In this document: piece by piece, positions 39,932 through 52,869 of the stretch
Position numbering within the stretch: position 1 is the first letter of the stretch
Layout: each line of letters begins with the position of its first letter
DNA from: Flaccisagitta enflata
Taxonomy: Eukaryota > Chaetognatha > Sagittoidea > Aphragmophora
Length of the DNA: 64,000 nt
NCBI GenBank assembly: GCA_965153355.1
Contig: OZ231127.1
Span: 39,494,001-39,558,000 of the forward strand
Direction: 5' to 3'
Position numbers and translations under genes: made by a program
The notes under the pieces: model-generated
What the model saw: only the letters and a program-made list of their open reading frames with translations
What the model was told of the DNA's origin: nothing
Databases searched by the model: none

Positions 39932-40064
39932 ATCTCTCTCTCTTTCTTTCTTGTTTTGTTTTTCTTTGTTTTGGCCATGTATCGGGCATTGTTCTCGTGT
40001 ATTCTTTTTTCTTTCTTTTTTTTCTTTCTTTTCTTTCTTTTCATTTAGCTTTTAAGTTGTGTGC

Positions 40065-40170
40065 TAGGCGACTTTATAAGCCACTTTTTGGTCAGTTGGT
40101 TGGTCCGTTGGCCCGTCTGTCTGTCCGTCCGTCTCTCATGTTACTCGATCTGGCGGCTATCTCGTATAGT
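40065..40170 (+). repeat. Hairpin repeat, class A, 3'-truncated
   Basis: It begins AAGTTGTGTGCTAGGCGACT and GGTCAGTTGGTTGGTCC. The rest is lost. Confidence 0.6.
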
Positions 40171-40227
40171 CACTTTTGTTATTTTACAACGTTTTTTGTT
40201 CATTCGCTTTTGGCCTTTCCACTTTTT

Positions 40228-40514
40228 AGATGCGTCCTCGCATCTCTATAATAGGCTGTGTCCATTGGTTGGTCTGTTGGTTGGTTAGTAACGCATTCAT
40301 TAAAAACATCAAAATCATACATTTTTTAACAGAATAATAGTTCTAACCCATTCATAAATGAAATTCATTCATAAAAAAATATACATTCATAAGAAAAAAC
40401 ATTCATTCATAAAAAAACATTCATTCATAAAAAACATTCATTCATAAAAAAACATTCATTCATAAAAAAACATTCATTCAAAGAGGACGCATCATTGGCC
40501 TACTTGGCCTTGTT
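40228..40514 (+). repeat. Hairpin repeat, class B, with ATTCATAAAA core
   Basis: AGATGCGTCCTCGCATCT, CTATAATAGGCTGTGTCC and GGTTGG runs. The core is a tandem CATTCATTCATAAAAAAA array. GAGGACGCATC, the exact complement of GATGCGTCCTC, and TTGGCCTTGTT follow. Confidence 0.92.
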
Positions 40515-41838
40515 TTTATCATCAATACGTATCAATCTGAACAAATACCTCTCATCAGCAATCCCATCAGCGGGCTTGTGTGTTCTCTACAACTTGATGT
40601 TTGTACAAAGTCGGAAATACTTCATCTGTGACCATATCATGCTAGCACACAGAATCGGCGTTGAAGACAGTTGATGTCGACGCTTATGATATGTGACTCG
40701 ATACCCCTATTCATGTCAAAATAGAAAATTCAATGGTTGACGCGAGAAACAAATAGATGACACACACCTTCTAATCTGTATAGAGAAGCATGAGTTTAAA
40801 TCCCGAGCCAACCCTAAGCCATACCCAAACCAACCTTGAGCCAACCACGTGCTCAGGGTTGCATGGGGTTGCTCGGTTTATGCTTGGGTTTGGCTCTAGA
40901 TTGGCTTGGGATTGTTTTAGAAGTCAACCCCGAGTCAACCCCGAGCAACACAGAGCAACCTCAACTATGAGTAGCTTGGAGATGACTCAGGATTCAACCC
41001 CGAGCAACCCCCAGGGTTCGATCTCACCCTAGATTACCTGATGACTCATTAGTGGTAAGCGATAGAACATTGGTTAACGCCCCTAACGTGAAATCTATAT
41101 GACGAGATTCACCCAGGGACGCATCTTGGCTCGTACGTGTCGACAAATGAACTAACATTACGCGTCCTTGATCGTGCGAAAAAAAAATGTAATTCTGCAG
41201 ACCTAATTTCGGCGTCGAGAATGAGTTTTGCTGACGGTTTGCAGTACGCAACCGTTCTAGTTCGAAATTTGACCGAAAGAGAGAATCAGGAATGAAACGA
41301 AGTCGTCGATGCGGCGAATGCGTAGTTACGGATAGAGAGGAAGAAGCGCCGTAGTGACCTTTCCCGAAACTCCCACCACGTCCGGACAAGACAGCTCTCG
41401 CAGCTGCCTCGGGTCAGGGCCGCGAAGAATCGATGAGGTATTCGGAGGGTATGGAAGGATTTGACGTCCAGTGGTGTGATCACTCGCCTGGATGCGAGAG
41501 ATCCAGCGAGGTGAAATGATTGCCTTCTTGCCACGGAAGAATTCCCCAAAGGCAATCGAAGTCGATATACACCTAGTAAATTGCACAGCCTTTGGATTTC
41601 TACTGGCTTGCTACCTCGCCTATCCTTTCACCCGGGGGGTGCGCGACCTCTTGGGTCTCAAATTGCGGACATGTCCGGCGATGGAAATCATGTAGGTAAG
41701 GCAGGTTTCCACTAGCGAATCGACTGACAACAAGATGTTCAGTGCAATCTATGGAGTTAGAATGAAGCCTGACAGCAGGGACGGCCGGATCCGTCCTTGC
41801 CTGAAGTATACAGACAAAGACCGGCGAATGCACCAATA
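40515..41838. other. LTR-element leader region
   Basis: Between the PBS-like site (41824-41838) and nested repeats. It contains a CAACCCCGAGC-type short repeat at 40800-41020 and no convincing gene. Confidence 0.5.
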
Positions 41839-41958
41839 TGTAAGGGCTCACCTAGAGAGGATGAGGCCTTCGGATGTACAATCATCAGTTTATGAACACA
41901 TTCATCAGTCAGAGAGGCAGTCCCGTTCATGAGCGGCGTCTCATGAACGCATTCAGTA
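41839..41958 (-). repeat. 5' LTR, inner 120 bp
   Basis: It matches 32432-32551 of the 3' LTR over its full length by eye. It is separated from the outer part (46701-47034) by 4.7 kb. Confidence 0.85.
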
Positions 41959-42925
41959 CATTACAGTTTTTCCTGTCTGGCTGGCTGAAACCGGAAGTAA
42001 ACAAAGCTAACTAACTCGTAGAGCAAAAATGCTCGTACCGTTCTCTGAACGGACTTATGCGTTTTCAATGAAATTTGTCCTACTTAGAATAAAGCGTCCT
42101 CTGTCGTTCCTATTTATGAATTATGACTGTAAACTATTCGGACGTTCACTGATGGCTTTTCTGCCCACATTGACAACACACTGACGTGCACAACTGTGTG
42201 CATACAGACACTCGATCGAGGACGCTTGAGTGATAAGTTTTGTTTCGTCACATTCGGGACGAAACCCCTCTGACTGTATTTATTAAGAAATTTTCATGAG
42301 ACAAGAAAAAAATCAGAATGTCAAACATAAATCATTTAAGAAAAAACAAATATTCGTAAAAAAAAGTATAAATCAATCAAATGAATTACAAGCTTTTGCA
42401 AATTGAATGGCGACTCAAGCCAGTCTCAATCTATCAATGGCCATCACTATCAAACTCGTTTCCCATCTGTATCAATTATCAAAATGTCTACCCCTATCTA
42501 TCTCCTGCCCCATGGATTCCCTGGTAATGCGCTCTTGTTTCTGTTGTTGTTGTCGTCGTCGTTGTTGTTGTCGTTGTCGTTGTTGTTGTTGCGATGTATA
42601 TGGTCGTAGCTGCTGTCTAGTGCAAGTTGCTTGGAAGTAGCAGCACCCCCCTCCGTGCAATCGTTATTTCAATCGTAGCTCCGGTTGTACTGGTTCCTTG
42701 GGTGTCAATGGTTGTTGGTGTTGTTGCTGAGTCACAGTGGTTCTGTTATAGCTGCCGTTGCCAAGCATCCAGCACCGTGAGCTCGAGTAAAGCTGCTCCT
42801 GGTGTTCCTTTGTCGTGAACATCATCAAACTTGTGTCCATATCGTTTCGCTCTTTAAATCGACTCATTCCTCCGGCTTCTCATCTCTCTCTGATAAATCA
42901 GAAAGATTAATAAGTGTTATGCGTA

Positions 42926-43008
<83 letters not shown>

Positions 43009-43087
43009 CACAGAGTCAGAAACACAGACATACAACAGGAACACACACACACGCACGAGCGCGCGCACGTACACACACACACACACA

Positions 43088-43134
<47 letters not shown>

Positions 43135-43352
43135 GCATCTTGAATCGTAAATATAGGAAGTCTCTTACTTGCCATGTTTCTCTTTCAGCGCTTTGTCTGC
43201 TCCAATCTTCCGATCGAGTGTGAGTGACGTCCCGCGCCTTCTTTTTGCAAACGTTGTTGCCTTGACAGTATCGCGCGGTACCTAGTGGAGATGCACCCTG
43301 GCTAACAATTTATTTATATCATTCTTTTTCTCCAGTGTGTGTGTGTGTGTGT

Positions 43353-43473
<121 letters not shown>

Positions 43474-43618
43474 CTGTATCTCTTTGTCTCACTGTCTGCT
43501 TCTCTGTCTCTTTCTCTCTCGCTTCCTCACCCATTCTCTCACGCACACACACACTCGCGCATGCACACGTATGCACACACACACGTGCGCACGCACGTAC
43601 AAACGCACGCACACAAGT

Positions 43619-43678
<60 letters not shown>

Positions 43679-44063
43679 ACACACGCACAAGCGCACACAC
43701 ACAAGCACGCACACACAAGCACGCACACACAAGCATGTACAAACAAGCACGCACACTGACACGCAGAAACACGCACAAGCGCACACACGCATATGTACAC
43801 GCACCTGAATAGCATAGTGAGTCTCCTACCTGTTTTATTTTCTCTTTGGCCATCAGCGCTCCTCCTGCTCGCGTCTTCCCATCGAATGTGACGCACGTCC
43901 CGCAGCTTCTTAACGGTACCTAGCGGAGATTGTAACATGACAAAAACTTGTTTGTATCATACCCGTGTCTCTTTGAACTTTCTCTCTCTCTCTTTTTCTC
44001 TCTCTCTCTCTTTTTCTCTCTCTCTCTTTTTCTCTCTCTTTCTCTCTCTTTCTCTCTCTTTTT

Positions 44064-44818
44064 GGGCAGCGGCCCCGAAGGGGACGAAGTCCTGTAGAAC
44101 ACAGGGGGACTTTCGTTCGTCCGTCCGTCCGTCCGTTCGTTCGTTCGTCCATTCGTCCCCCCCCCGCCCCTCATTTGGCCCTTCAGGCCTCAAATCTGGC
44201 CTCTGATACCTCAAATCTGGCCTCAGAGACCTCAAATCTGGCCTCTCAGGCCTCTGATCCAGCCTCTCAGACCTCAAATCCAGCCACCTAGGCCTCAAAT
44301 CCAGCCTCTCAGGCCTCTCCAGCCTCAAATTCAACCTCTCAGGCCTCAAATTCAACCTCTCAGGCCTCAAATTAGGCTTCTCAGGCCTCAATTCCAAATT
44401 CTCAGGCCTCAAACCTAGCCCCTCAGGCCTCAAATTAGGCCTCTCAGGCCTCAAATCAGCTGTCTAAGCCTCAATTTATTGCTCTCAGTGCTCTGACCTT
44501 TCAAGCCTCAATCCAGCTCTCTAAAGCCTCAAGTCAGACCTCTCAAGCCTCAATTCAGCCCTCTCAAGCTTCCGATTGGCATTCTCAGGCCTTACATCAG
44601 CCTTCTTAGACCTCAGTTTAGGCTCTTGAAGGCCTTCAGTCAGCCCTCTATAGCATCTCATCCACATCTTCAGGCAGGACGAATGAAAGTCCCCCTGTGT
44701 TCTACAGGACTTCGTCCCCTTCGGGGCCGCTGCCCTGCTTCCCCTCACTCCAATTCACAATCACTCAAAGCAGGGCAACGGGTATCGCTGACCACATATT
44801 GCCCTTGGGCGACCTGTT
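44064..44818 (+). repeat. Long-TIR hairpin repeat, class C, copy 2
   Basis: GGGCAGCGGCCCCGAAGG, GACGAAGTCCTGTAGAACAC and GTCCGTCC runs. The core is a tandem CCTCTCAGGCCTCAAAT repeat. The inverted partner GTGTTCTACAGGACTTCGTC and CCTTCGGGGCCGCTGCCC follow. The tail hairpin is GCCCTGCTT / AAGCAGGGC, then CAACGGGTATCGCTGACC and GCGACCTGTT. Confidence 0.9.
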
Positions 44819-44836
44819 CTCTCTCTCTCCCTTTTT

Positions 44837-45429
44837 GGGCAGCGGCCCCGAAGGGGCCGATGACCTATGCTTTCACACATAGGGGAAATTTCTCCTCCTC
44901 CTCCTCCTCCTTCTTCTCCGTCCCCCCTGCTCAAAGCCAAATCCTAGTCTCGAGACCCAAATCCTGGCTTCGGGCTAAAATCCCCTCGCTTCCCCAAATC
45001 CCAGCCTTGAGGCTCAAATCCCAGCCTCAGGAGGCTCAAATCCCAGCCCTTAGGTTTAAATCCCAGTCTCAGGCTCAAATCCCAGCCTTGAAGCTCAAAT
45101 CCTAGCCTCAAAGCTCAAATACCAGCTTCCAAGCTCAAATCCCAGCCCGGCTCAAATTCCAACCTCAGCCTCCCAGCCTTGAAGCTCAAATCTCAGCCTT
45201 GAGGCTGAAATCCCAGCCTTGAAACTCAAATCCAGCCTCGAGGCCCTAATCCAAGCCTCAAGGCCCCAATTCCAGCCTCCAGACCCTAATTCCATCCTTG
45301 AGGCCCAAATAAAAACAGCATAGGTCATCGGCCCCTTCGGGGCCGCTGCCCCTCTAACCACCTCACACCCACATACACTCACATAGGGGCAACGGGTACC
45401 GCTGACCATCTAACGCTTTTGCGACTATT
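44837..45429 (+). repeat. Long-TIR hairpin repeat, class C, copy 3
   Basis: GGGCAGCGGCCCCGAAGG, then GGCCGATGACCTATGCT. The core is CTCAAATCCCAGCCTTGAGG-type tandem repeats. The partner AGCATAGGTCATCGGCC and CGGGGCCGCTGCCC follow. The tail stem is GCCCCT / AGGGGC, then CAACGGGTACCGCTGACC and GCGACTATT. Neighbouring copy 2 has a different stem sequence but equally perfect pairing. Confidence 0.9.
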
Positions 45430-45459
45430 CTCTCTCTCTCTCTCTTTTTCTCTCTCTCT

Positions 45460-45543
<84 letters not shown>

Positions 45544-46163
45544 CAGACAAACACGCATACATACTTGCAGGCACACACAAACACACACACTCAAACATAC
45601 AAACCCACACAAACATACACATACATCTTTACAGTACTATGAATTATGAACCGTGTGTACGGGACCGGAATCGATTAAGAAGTCCTACTTTTCATTATTT
45701 CTCTTTCAGCAATTTCCCTGCTCGAATCGCCCGATGCCGTAGAACGTCCAGTGACTTTTCTCCCGAACGTAATTCGTTATCCCTTTCGTTGACCCCAAGT
45801 CGGCATAGCGCGGAACCTAGTAGACATGACATTGTGCCACGAACACAAGCGCGCTTGAGCACGCATATGTACACGCATATGTACATGCATATATACATGC
45901 ATATGTTCACGCGCCTGAACGGCATAGCAAGCTAAGTCTCCTACCTGTTATCTTTTCTCCTTGGCCTTCGTTTGCTCGAGTCTTCCGATCGAATGTGACG
46001 CACATCCCGCGGCTACTTTTTTCCTCCGAACAATGACGGTACCTAGCGGAGATATTGTAACATGACAAAAATTTGTTTGTATCAGCGTTTATCTTCCAGT
46101 TTGCAATTGCATGCCCGTGTCTGTCTCTTTGAGCTCTCTCTCTCTCGCTCTCTCGCTCTCTCG

Positions 46164-46305
<142 letters not shown>

Positions 46306-46700
46306 ATTATCCATTTCGCATATCAGGCATATTTATGTTTTGTTACCAGCGATGAGCGCAGCCGGTGATGATTTCCGATGACTTCCGCAGGCCAAGAATA
46401 CAGTTCGGAGCCGCAAAACAGTCAAGTTAGCCTTCAGTTTTGTCTATCCATGGTTGGCCGGAGAGTCAATGTCCCTTCGATGCGACTTTCTTCTTCAAAA
46501 TGTTGCTTGAGCCAAATGCGACGGTATATGGGTGAAGTTTGTTAATTGTAGAATACGGGAGTATTAACAGAACGATTCTGGAGCAATTATTTTCTTACGA
46601 AAAAAAATAAAAACTTCTTCGCGTGTCCTGGCGGACCGAGATTGTTCTACAAGCAGCAAAAGTAAGGCGATCATGTTCTGTCCCTTGTTTACCGATATGA

Positions 46701-47034
46701 GCAACATAACTATCTGGATTGGAGAATGGACATAAGGCTTAGTTAACTTATTGGCGATGCGAAGGATGAACGTAGAGACGATAGAATGCAGATGAATAGA
46801 GAGATGGCCACGCGGATACAGATGATATAGGGGAAAATTACTGTTTGTATATTTACTGGATAACACTAGACGCGTGCAACACTGTGAAAGGCCTGTTGTA
46901 AACAACGGAGAAACATATATGTATAAGGAGAAGCGATACACTTGTAAACAACAACGGAAGGTAAGCGTGAACGATATCAACACTATCACAAATTAACGAT
47001 AATCAACGCATAACTAATCAACGTGAGTCTTACA
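46701..47034 (-). repeat. 5' LTR, outer part with internal deletion
   Basis: 46701-47004 equals 32552-32855. It then has AACGCA in place of about 320 bp of the other LTR and resumes TAACTAATCAACGTGAGTCT to the end. Confidence 0.85.
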
Positions 47035-47596
47035 CCCTCCCCCCACACCTCCCTACCCCTCCCCCGCATCATCCTCACAAAGAGACATGACGGGACTTGG
47101 AGAGACATGACGATACATGAGGAGACATAAGAGACATAGAGAGACATGAAGAGACATGAGAGACATAAGAGACATAAGAGACATAAGAGACCTAAGAGAT
47201 ATAAGAGACAAAAGAGATGTAAGAGATATAAGAGACATAAGAGATATATAAGACATAAGAGACATAAAGGAGACATAAAGGAGACATATAGGAGACAAAT
47301 GAGACTAAGAGACAAAGAGACATAAGAGACATAAGAGACATAAGATACCTAAGATACATGAGAGAAATAAGAGACATAAGAGATATAAGAGACATATAGA
47401 AGACATAAGAGACATATGGGAGACAAAAGAGACAAAATAGACAAAAGAGATGAAAGAGACATAAGAAATATAAGAGACATGAAGAGACATGAAGAGAAAT
47501 GAAGAGAAACCGTCAAATACATCTTCAGAAAACTTCGCATTACCAACCGACCAAGGGACATACCCTCTTATAGAGATGCGAGGACGCATCTAAAAA
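47035..47596 (-). repeat. Class B hairpin repeat, 5' half (split by LTR element)
   Basis: On the - strand: AGATGCGTCCTCGCATCTC, TATAAGAGGGTATGTCCC, a long degenerate TCTTATGTCTC array, then C/G-rich sequence cut by the LTR. The - strand reading gives only Ser/Leu/Tyr/Val repeats. Confidence 0.85.
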
Positions 47597-48287
47597 GGCT
47601 TCTCAAAACATGTGTATTGATCGTTTGATCCAGTCAACAATCTTGCTATAGCAAAGAAGCCGAGTATAAATAAAGATGCTTTCCTAGCAGAAGTAACTAA
47701 AAATCATTGTTTTTTTTTCAAATGATCATCAATATATATGCAAACAGCAGATGGATCGTTTTTCTTTGATTGAAACTATTTTCATATTTTTCTATTTCAA
47801 TCATCTTTGAAATTGAGTTGAAAAAATATATGTGTCCACCTCTAACTCCTCCTTATCTAGTTTGCATATTGACACAACCAACCCTCTATTAATCAAGTCG
47901 TTCTAATATGTGCATATTGACGAACCTGAGTTGAGCACTGCCCTTACATCCTAGCTCCAACCTCACACGCACCCTTCTTTCAAGACACGGTTTGCTTTTT
48001 ACTGGTTTCTCACAACACCAAGTACACACCAACGTATATACACTTTGCGTGCAAATTTAATCACCGACGAGGTGCGTGAGCTCACAGAAACACGCGCACG
48101 CGCGTGCCGACGCCTCCTTTCCCATGAAGTAAATGTAGTTTCTTTTTTCTCTCTTTTCTTTTGGGCATGGCAGTGGACCGGAGAAATATTTATGACACGA
48201 AACTTGATAGGGTTTCAACTTGTACTGCCCAACTTGCCAAACTTGCCAAACTTGTACTGCGAATTAAAATCGCTGAATCTTTGATTG
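47597..48287. other. Intronic sequence, no gene seen
   Basis: No feature recognised. Confidence 0.55.
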
Positions 48288-48456
48288 TGTGAACATTTTA
48301 CACCCCGTTTTGTCCGTCCGTCCGTCGGTCAGTCTGTCTCATTTTACTTTTTTTCTAGGTCTTTGGCCTCACTGCTCCTGCCCAAATGCTCATGACCTCA
48401 AATATGGGCCCTGCCAACCCGCGCGCGATTGGGGAGGTAGTGTTTCCGGCCTTGTT
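48288..48456 (+). repeat. Hairpin repeat, class A, hairpin lost
   Basis: TTTACACCCCGTTTTGTCC, GTCC runs, GCTCCTGCCC, AACCCGCGCGCGATTGG and TTTCCGGCCTTGTT. Confidence 0.8.
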
Positions 48457-48519
48457 GATATGCTGTGCCAATCAGGTTAAATTTGCATTAGAGCCACCTC
48501 TCACATGATTTTGGTTTTT

Positions 48520-49026
48520 GGGCAACGGCCCCGAAGAGGACGAAGTCCTGTAGAACACAGGGGACTTTTGTTTGTGCAACCGTTTATCCCCCCCGGCCCT
48601 CTCAGACCTGAAATCTGCCCTCTCAGGCCTGAAATCTGCCCTCTCAGGGCTGAAATCTACCCTCTCAGGCCTGAAATCTGCCCTCTTAGGCCTTGAATGT
48701 GCCTTCTCAGGCCTTGAATCTGCCCTCTCGGGCCTAAAATCTGACCTCTCAGGCCCTCTCAGGCCTTAAATCTGCTCTCTCAGATTCAAGGCATGAGAGG
48801 GCAGATTTCAGGCCTGAGAGAGTAGATTTCAGCCCTGAGAGGGCAGTTTTCAGGCCTGAGAGGGCCTGGGGGGATGGACGGATGGATGGACCAAAGTCCC
48901 CTGTGTTCTACAGGACTTTGTCCCCTTTGGAGCCACTGCCCTGCTTCCCCTCACTCCAAATCACAATCACGCAAAGCGCGGCAACGGGTATCGCTGACCT
49001 TAAATGTTGCCCTTTGGCGACCTGTT
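48520..49026 (+). repeat. Long-TIR hairpin repeat, class C, copy 4
   Basis: GGGCAACGGCCCCGAAGA, GACGAAGTCCTGTAGAACAC. The core is a CTCAGGCCTGAAATCTGCC tandem array that switches to the inverted orientation near 48780. Then GTGTTCTACAGGACTTTGTC, a tail GCCCTGCTT... region, and CAACGGGTATCGCTGACC to GCGACCTGTT. Confidence 0.88.
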
Positions 49027-49179
49027 ATCTCATGAAAACAAGTGCCGCGCCGAAAAGTGGATTATTGAGAGAAAATTTATGAAATAAAGCTATGATTTTA
49101 ATGAATGCAAAATGTAAACTCAGAAGACAGAATTGAAATTCTACGCTCAGAAATGAGAAAATTTCATTGTGGTATTTTT

Positions 49180-49325
49180 AGTCGCGGACACGCGACTCTA
49201 AACCTTGCCGTGTCGGTCGGTCGGTCCGTCGGTTGGTCGGTCACATTTATAAATTGCGGGCGACTTTTGCATTACTGCTCCTGCCAAACCGTCCGCGACT
49301 GTTCTGCCGTGTATCCGGCCTTGTT
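49180..49325 (+). repeat. Hairpin repeat, class A GGAC subtype
   Basis: AGTCGCGGACACGCGACT, AACCTTGCCGTGTCGG, GTCGG runs, GTCCGCGACTGTTC and GTATCCGGCCTTGTT. Hairpin arm and far arm are exact complements. Confidence 0.95.
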
Positions 49326-49385
49326 TCTCCTTCCTTTTAAGTTGTGGTTGAAATGTCGGACACAAATGATGTTGTTATCATCATG

Positions 49386-49745
49386 AACTTGACTCTACAA
49401 CCCACTACGTCCCTTCGTCTGTCGGTCTATTGTTCTCTCGGTGCGTCCGTCCATCTGTCCAACTACTTTTTTTACTTTCTTTACTTTTTCATACGGGCAT
49501 TTACTTTGTATATAGGCAGTTTTTTTCATAACTGTTCCTGCCCAAATGTATGGTTAGCCTTTTTTATGACTGCCCCTGCCCTTGTTTTTTTTTTCAGGGG
49601 AGGGAATTGGGAGAACTTGGATGCATGTTGAAATTTTTTCAAGCCCTTTTGGGTTTCAGTTATCAAAACAAGGCCGGATACACGGCAATCCAGTCGCGGA
49701 CGGTTGGGCAGGAGCCGCAATGCAAAAATCGTTCACAATTTTAAC
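49386..49745. repeat. Two hairpin-repeat fragments
   Basis: A + strand piece (ACTTGACTCTACAACCCAC ... GCCCCTGCCC to about 49580) and a - strand piece from 49670 (ACAAGGCCGGATACACGG, CAGTCGCGGACGGTTGGGC), truncated where a T/TTC-rich tract begins. Confidence 0.65.
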
Positions 49746-49854
49746 AATATTTCCTACCGATCTCGCTTTGTCTCCTTCTCTTTCTCTTTTTCTTTTTCTT
49801 TTTTTTTCCTTTTTTTTTTCGTCTTTTTATCCTCTCTTCTTTTTCATTTTCTTT

Positions 49855-49887
49855 TCTTCTTCTTCTTCTTCCTCTTCTGCTGCTTCT

Positions 49888-49919
<32 letters not shown>

Positions 49920-50090
49920 TTCTTCTTCTTCTTCTTCTTCTTCTTCTTCTTCTTCTTCTTCTTCTTCGTCATCTTCTGCTTCTGCTGCTTCTTCTTCTTC
50001 TGCTTCTTCTTCTTCTTCTTCTTCTTCTTCTTCTTCTTCTTCTTCTTCTTCTTCTTCTTCTTCTTCTTCTTCTTCTTCTTCTTCTTCTCC
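49855..50090. repeat. (TTC)n array, about 235 bp
   Basis: TTC repeats with TGC and GTC interruptions. Translation gives only Ser, Phe or Glu runs. Confidence 0.95.
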
Positions 50091-50817
50091 TTTTGATCTT
50101 GACATCTTTGCCCTCTCCCTCGTCTTCATGTCGTTGTTATCTTTGAGGCACTTCCGGAGCGCGCTGGAATTTCCTTCACTTTCACCCAAATTTTCTGGTC
50201 GGCTTCTTTAACCGGGTTAAATACACCAGCCTCTTTCACCAGCTCCATCCGCTTTTCACGTCAGCCACATCCACCACCCACCAGCGCCCCATACACCAGC
50301 GCCTTTTTTGCCAGCTACTTTTCGCCACCTCTTTATGCTACTTTCACTAACTTGTGCTTAATACCGTACGAACATTATATGCTTAATACCAGCGTCTTTC
50401 ATTGTCTCCTCTCACCGGCTTTATTAAACGCCAACAACGACAGGTTTTAGAAAAGACGCGCATATATCACCAAGTATCTTAACCCCCCCCCCTCCCCTCC
50501 ATCCTTTGCCGATCGATCCTTAAGAGCCGCGCTGTATTAAATGAGGTTATCTGAGAATCGCGCGTTGTTTTTTCCAGATTTAAAAGAAATGTGGATTTTG
50601 CGAATTGCGTGTCGCAAAATTGTGAGACAAAGAAAGTCAGCGGGCGTCGCCATAATTTAGATTCTTATTTACATATGGCTCATGATTGATCGTCTACACA
50701 AGCATGGCTCTCAATTTCTCACCCACACATTTTGATTTAGGATGAAATTACGACCTTGCCCACGAAGAAAACACGGATGTTTTAATTTCTCATCGAATGC
50801 AGTTTTTAGTCGCGTGC
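50091..50817. other. Intronic sequence, no gene seen
   Basis: Some CACCAGC-type short repeats at 50225-50420. Nothing else. Confidence 0.5.
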
Positions 50818-51012
50818 ACGCGACTCTACAACCCGCCTTGTCCGTCGGTCGGTCGGTCGGTTGGTTGGTCGGTTGGTCGGTCGGTCACACTTTACTTTTT
50901 TTATGATTTTATTTCTTTGACCTCACTGCTCCTGCCCAAATGACCTGGTGACCTCAAATATGGCCCCTGCCCATCCGCACGCGATTTCGGTAGCCGTGTA
51001 TCCGGCTTTGTT
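50818..51012 (+). repeat. Hairpin repeat, class A, near-consensus
   Basis: AGTCGCGTGCACGCGACTC, TACAACCCGCCTTGTCC, GTCGG runs, GCTCCTGCCC, CATCCGCACGCGATTTCG and GTATCCGGCTTTGTT. Confidence 0.95.
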
Positions 51013-51298
51013 AGGTTAAGTGTCTCTCTAGAGTCAAACTCAATGTGAAAATGCACAAGCATCCGTTTTCTCTCAACGATTAACTACAGCTAGATTGTAA
51101 AATAGTGAATAGTGGGATGGAGTTCTTTTATCGCTTCTCGGTAAAATGCTTCTTTATGAACCAACAAGCCGATCGCTATCATAAAATCCTCATTAAGCAA
51201 ATCCCTCGAGTCGTGATAGAGGCAGCCTCCGCCTCTACATCTTCTTTAAATGAGCCCAAGCAAAGATTCATTAAAAGCTCCAACTCGAGCTCGAAATA

Positions 51299-51719
51299 CA
51301 CGCTTTTCAATTTATAAGAACATGGATTTTTGAAGTGAGCCTCGGCGTTCTTATTTTTATCCCTGTTTTGAGGTTTAAGCGTTCTTAACATGTTCTTATA
51401 TTTTAATAAGATAATTTCTTTATAATCATATATTTTTACTATTATAATAAAACAATTTAAGCAATTGTTAAAAAAAAGATTTTATTACATAAAACAAATT
51501 GTAAGATTGACATTTAATGAATAATGCATTATCATTTCAAAAATCATTATCAAAATATCAATCACTTAGGGTTTTTTATTCAATTATACTAGTTTTTTGA
51601 AAAATATTATTTTTATCTTCAAATCTCAGGCTCAGCATGTTCTTAAGATGTTCTTATTTTTTGGCCAAATCTGAGGCTGATGTTCTTATAAACAGTGTTC
51701 TTATAAAAAGAAAAGCGTG
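51299..51719. mobile_element. ATAAGAACA-type MITE, copy 2
   Basis: The ends CACGCTTTTCAATTTATAAG and CTTATAAAAAGAAAAGCGTG are inverted, with TA at 51297 and 51720. Same internal GTTCTTAT and GAGGCT motifs as 36614-37031. A degraded class A fragment follows at 51735-51795. Confidence 0.8.
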
Positions 51720-52132
51720 TAGCTTCATGTAGTTTTTAATCGCGTTCACGCAACTCGTTTAATCTCCGCGACTATCGCGCCGGTCCGTGCTTTTTTTTTT
51801 TCAGCTTAAATGTTACGTTACGAGTCTACGAATTATGGCTTCAAGCTTATAGCTGGAGGAACAAGGGACAACGTGTGTCAAAACGATAGAGGAGCAGAAA
51901 GAAACATGATAATCACACTTTAGTGCAGCGTTGCGTAGCAACAGAGCGAAAGTCCTGACACAAAGATGAGCTAATACGATACAATCAATTTTTTTTTTCT
52001 TTCCCCTTTTTCCGATTTCTTTCTCGCATCGCTCAAACGCTCATAAAAATGATTGACAGGTTTTCGATTGAAAGAAATCATTACGCAGGAAAGTCGATCG
52101 AATAAACAAACTCGCTTTTTTTCGATTGACAG

Positions 52133-52286
52133 GTTTCTCGTGGAACGTCGCGTTTACTACGACGAGATGAAATCCCGCTTTAAAGACTTCTGTGATGCTC
52201 ACTTGTTGCGCGACAAATTGTTTCTTGTGTGGCTGTCAGTCGTGGGCTTGTACTCTCTTGGAATCTTCATTCCCATCATCTTCATG
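52133..52286 (+). CDS. SLC16/MCT-like transporter exon, central loop and TM7
   Basis: This 154-bp exon comes after a 27.5-kb intron. Its acceptor is GATTGACAG and its donor ATCTTCATG|GTGAGA (phase 0 out). It reads FLVERRVYYDEMKSRFKDFC, then DAHLLRDKLFLVWLSVVGLY and SLGIFIPIIFM. The charged stretch is the cytoplasmic loop between the two six-helix halves, and the hydrophobic part is TM7. The loop is short for the family, since many MCTs have a longer variable loop here. The frame would run 39 bp past the donor to a stop, which supports splicing at 52286. Confidence 0.9.
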
Positions 52287-52571
52287 GTGAGACGGCTTGA
52301 AGACAAAAACAAAAATGTAGTGTAGCAACCAGTCGGCCAGTTTACCAGTCGGTCATTTGAAATTTTAGTACATTGGTAGTAGACTGGAAGTTCAACGAAA
52401 TCAACTGACCACCTATCTGGCCATTGATATGACTGGAACCTGACTGAATAAGTCCTTGGGCTCTCTGCCCACAATCACTCTTAACTCACTAAACAATGCG
52501 TCATAGGGCGTCGACAATCAATTCGATTCAAAACACATACACAAACACGCACACAAACACGCACACAAACA

Positions 52572-52853
<282 letters not shown>

Positions 52854-52869
52854 AACACACTTTTAACAG

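Noticed and set aside
41286-41851. - strand frames near the 5' LTR as a possible gag start
   Set aside because: Short, overlapping the LTR and PBS-like site, with no retroviral-type motif.
44160-45330. Regularly spaced repeats resembling a CRISPR array
   Set aside because: Units are degenerate, without unique spacers, and lie inside class C elements of a eukaryotic genome.
46986-47589. - strand Ser/Leu/Tyr/Cys-rich, membrane-like frames
   Set aside because: Translation of a TCTTATGTCTC tandem array. A similar artefact occurs at 55110-55413.
52287-52325. Extension of exon 5 to the in-frame stop
   Set aside because: A good donor at 52286 and a matching in-phase exon at 52870 make an early termination unlikely.
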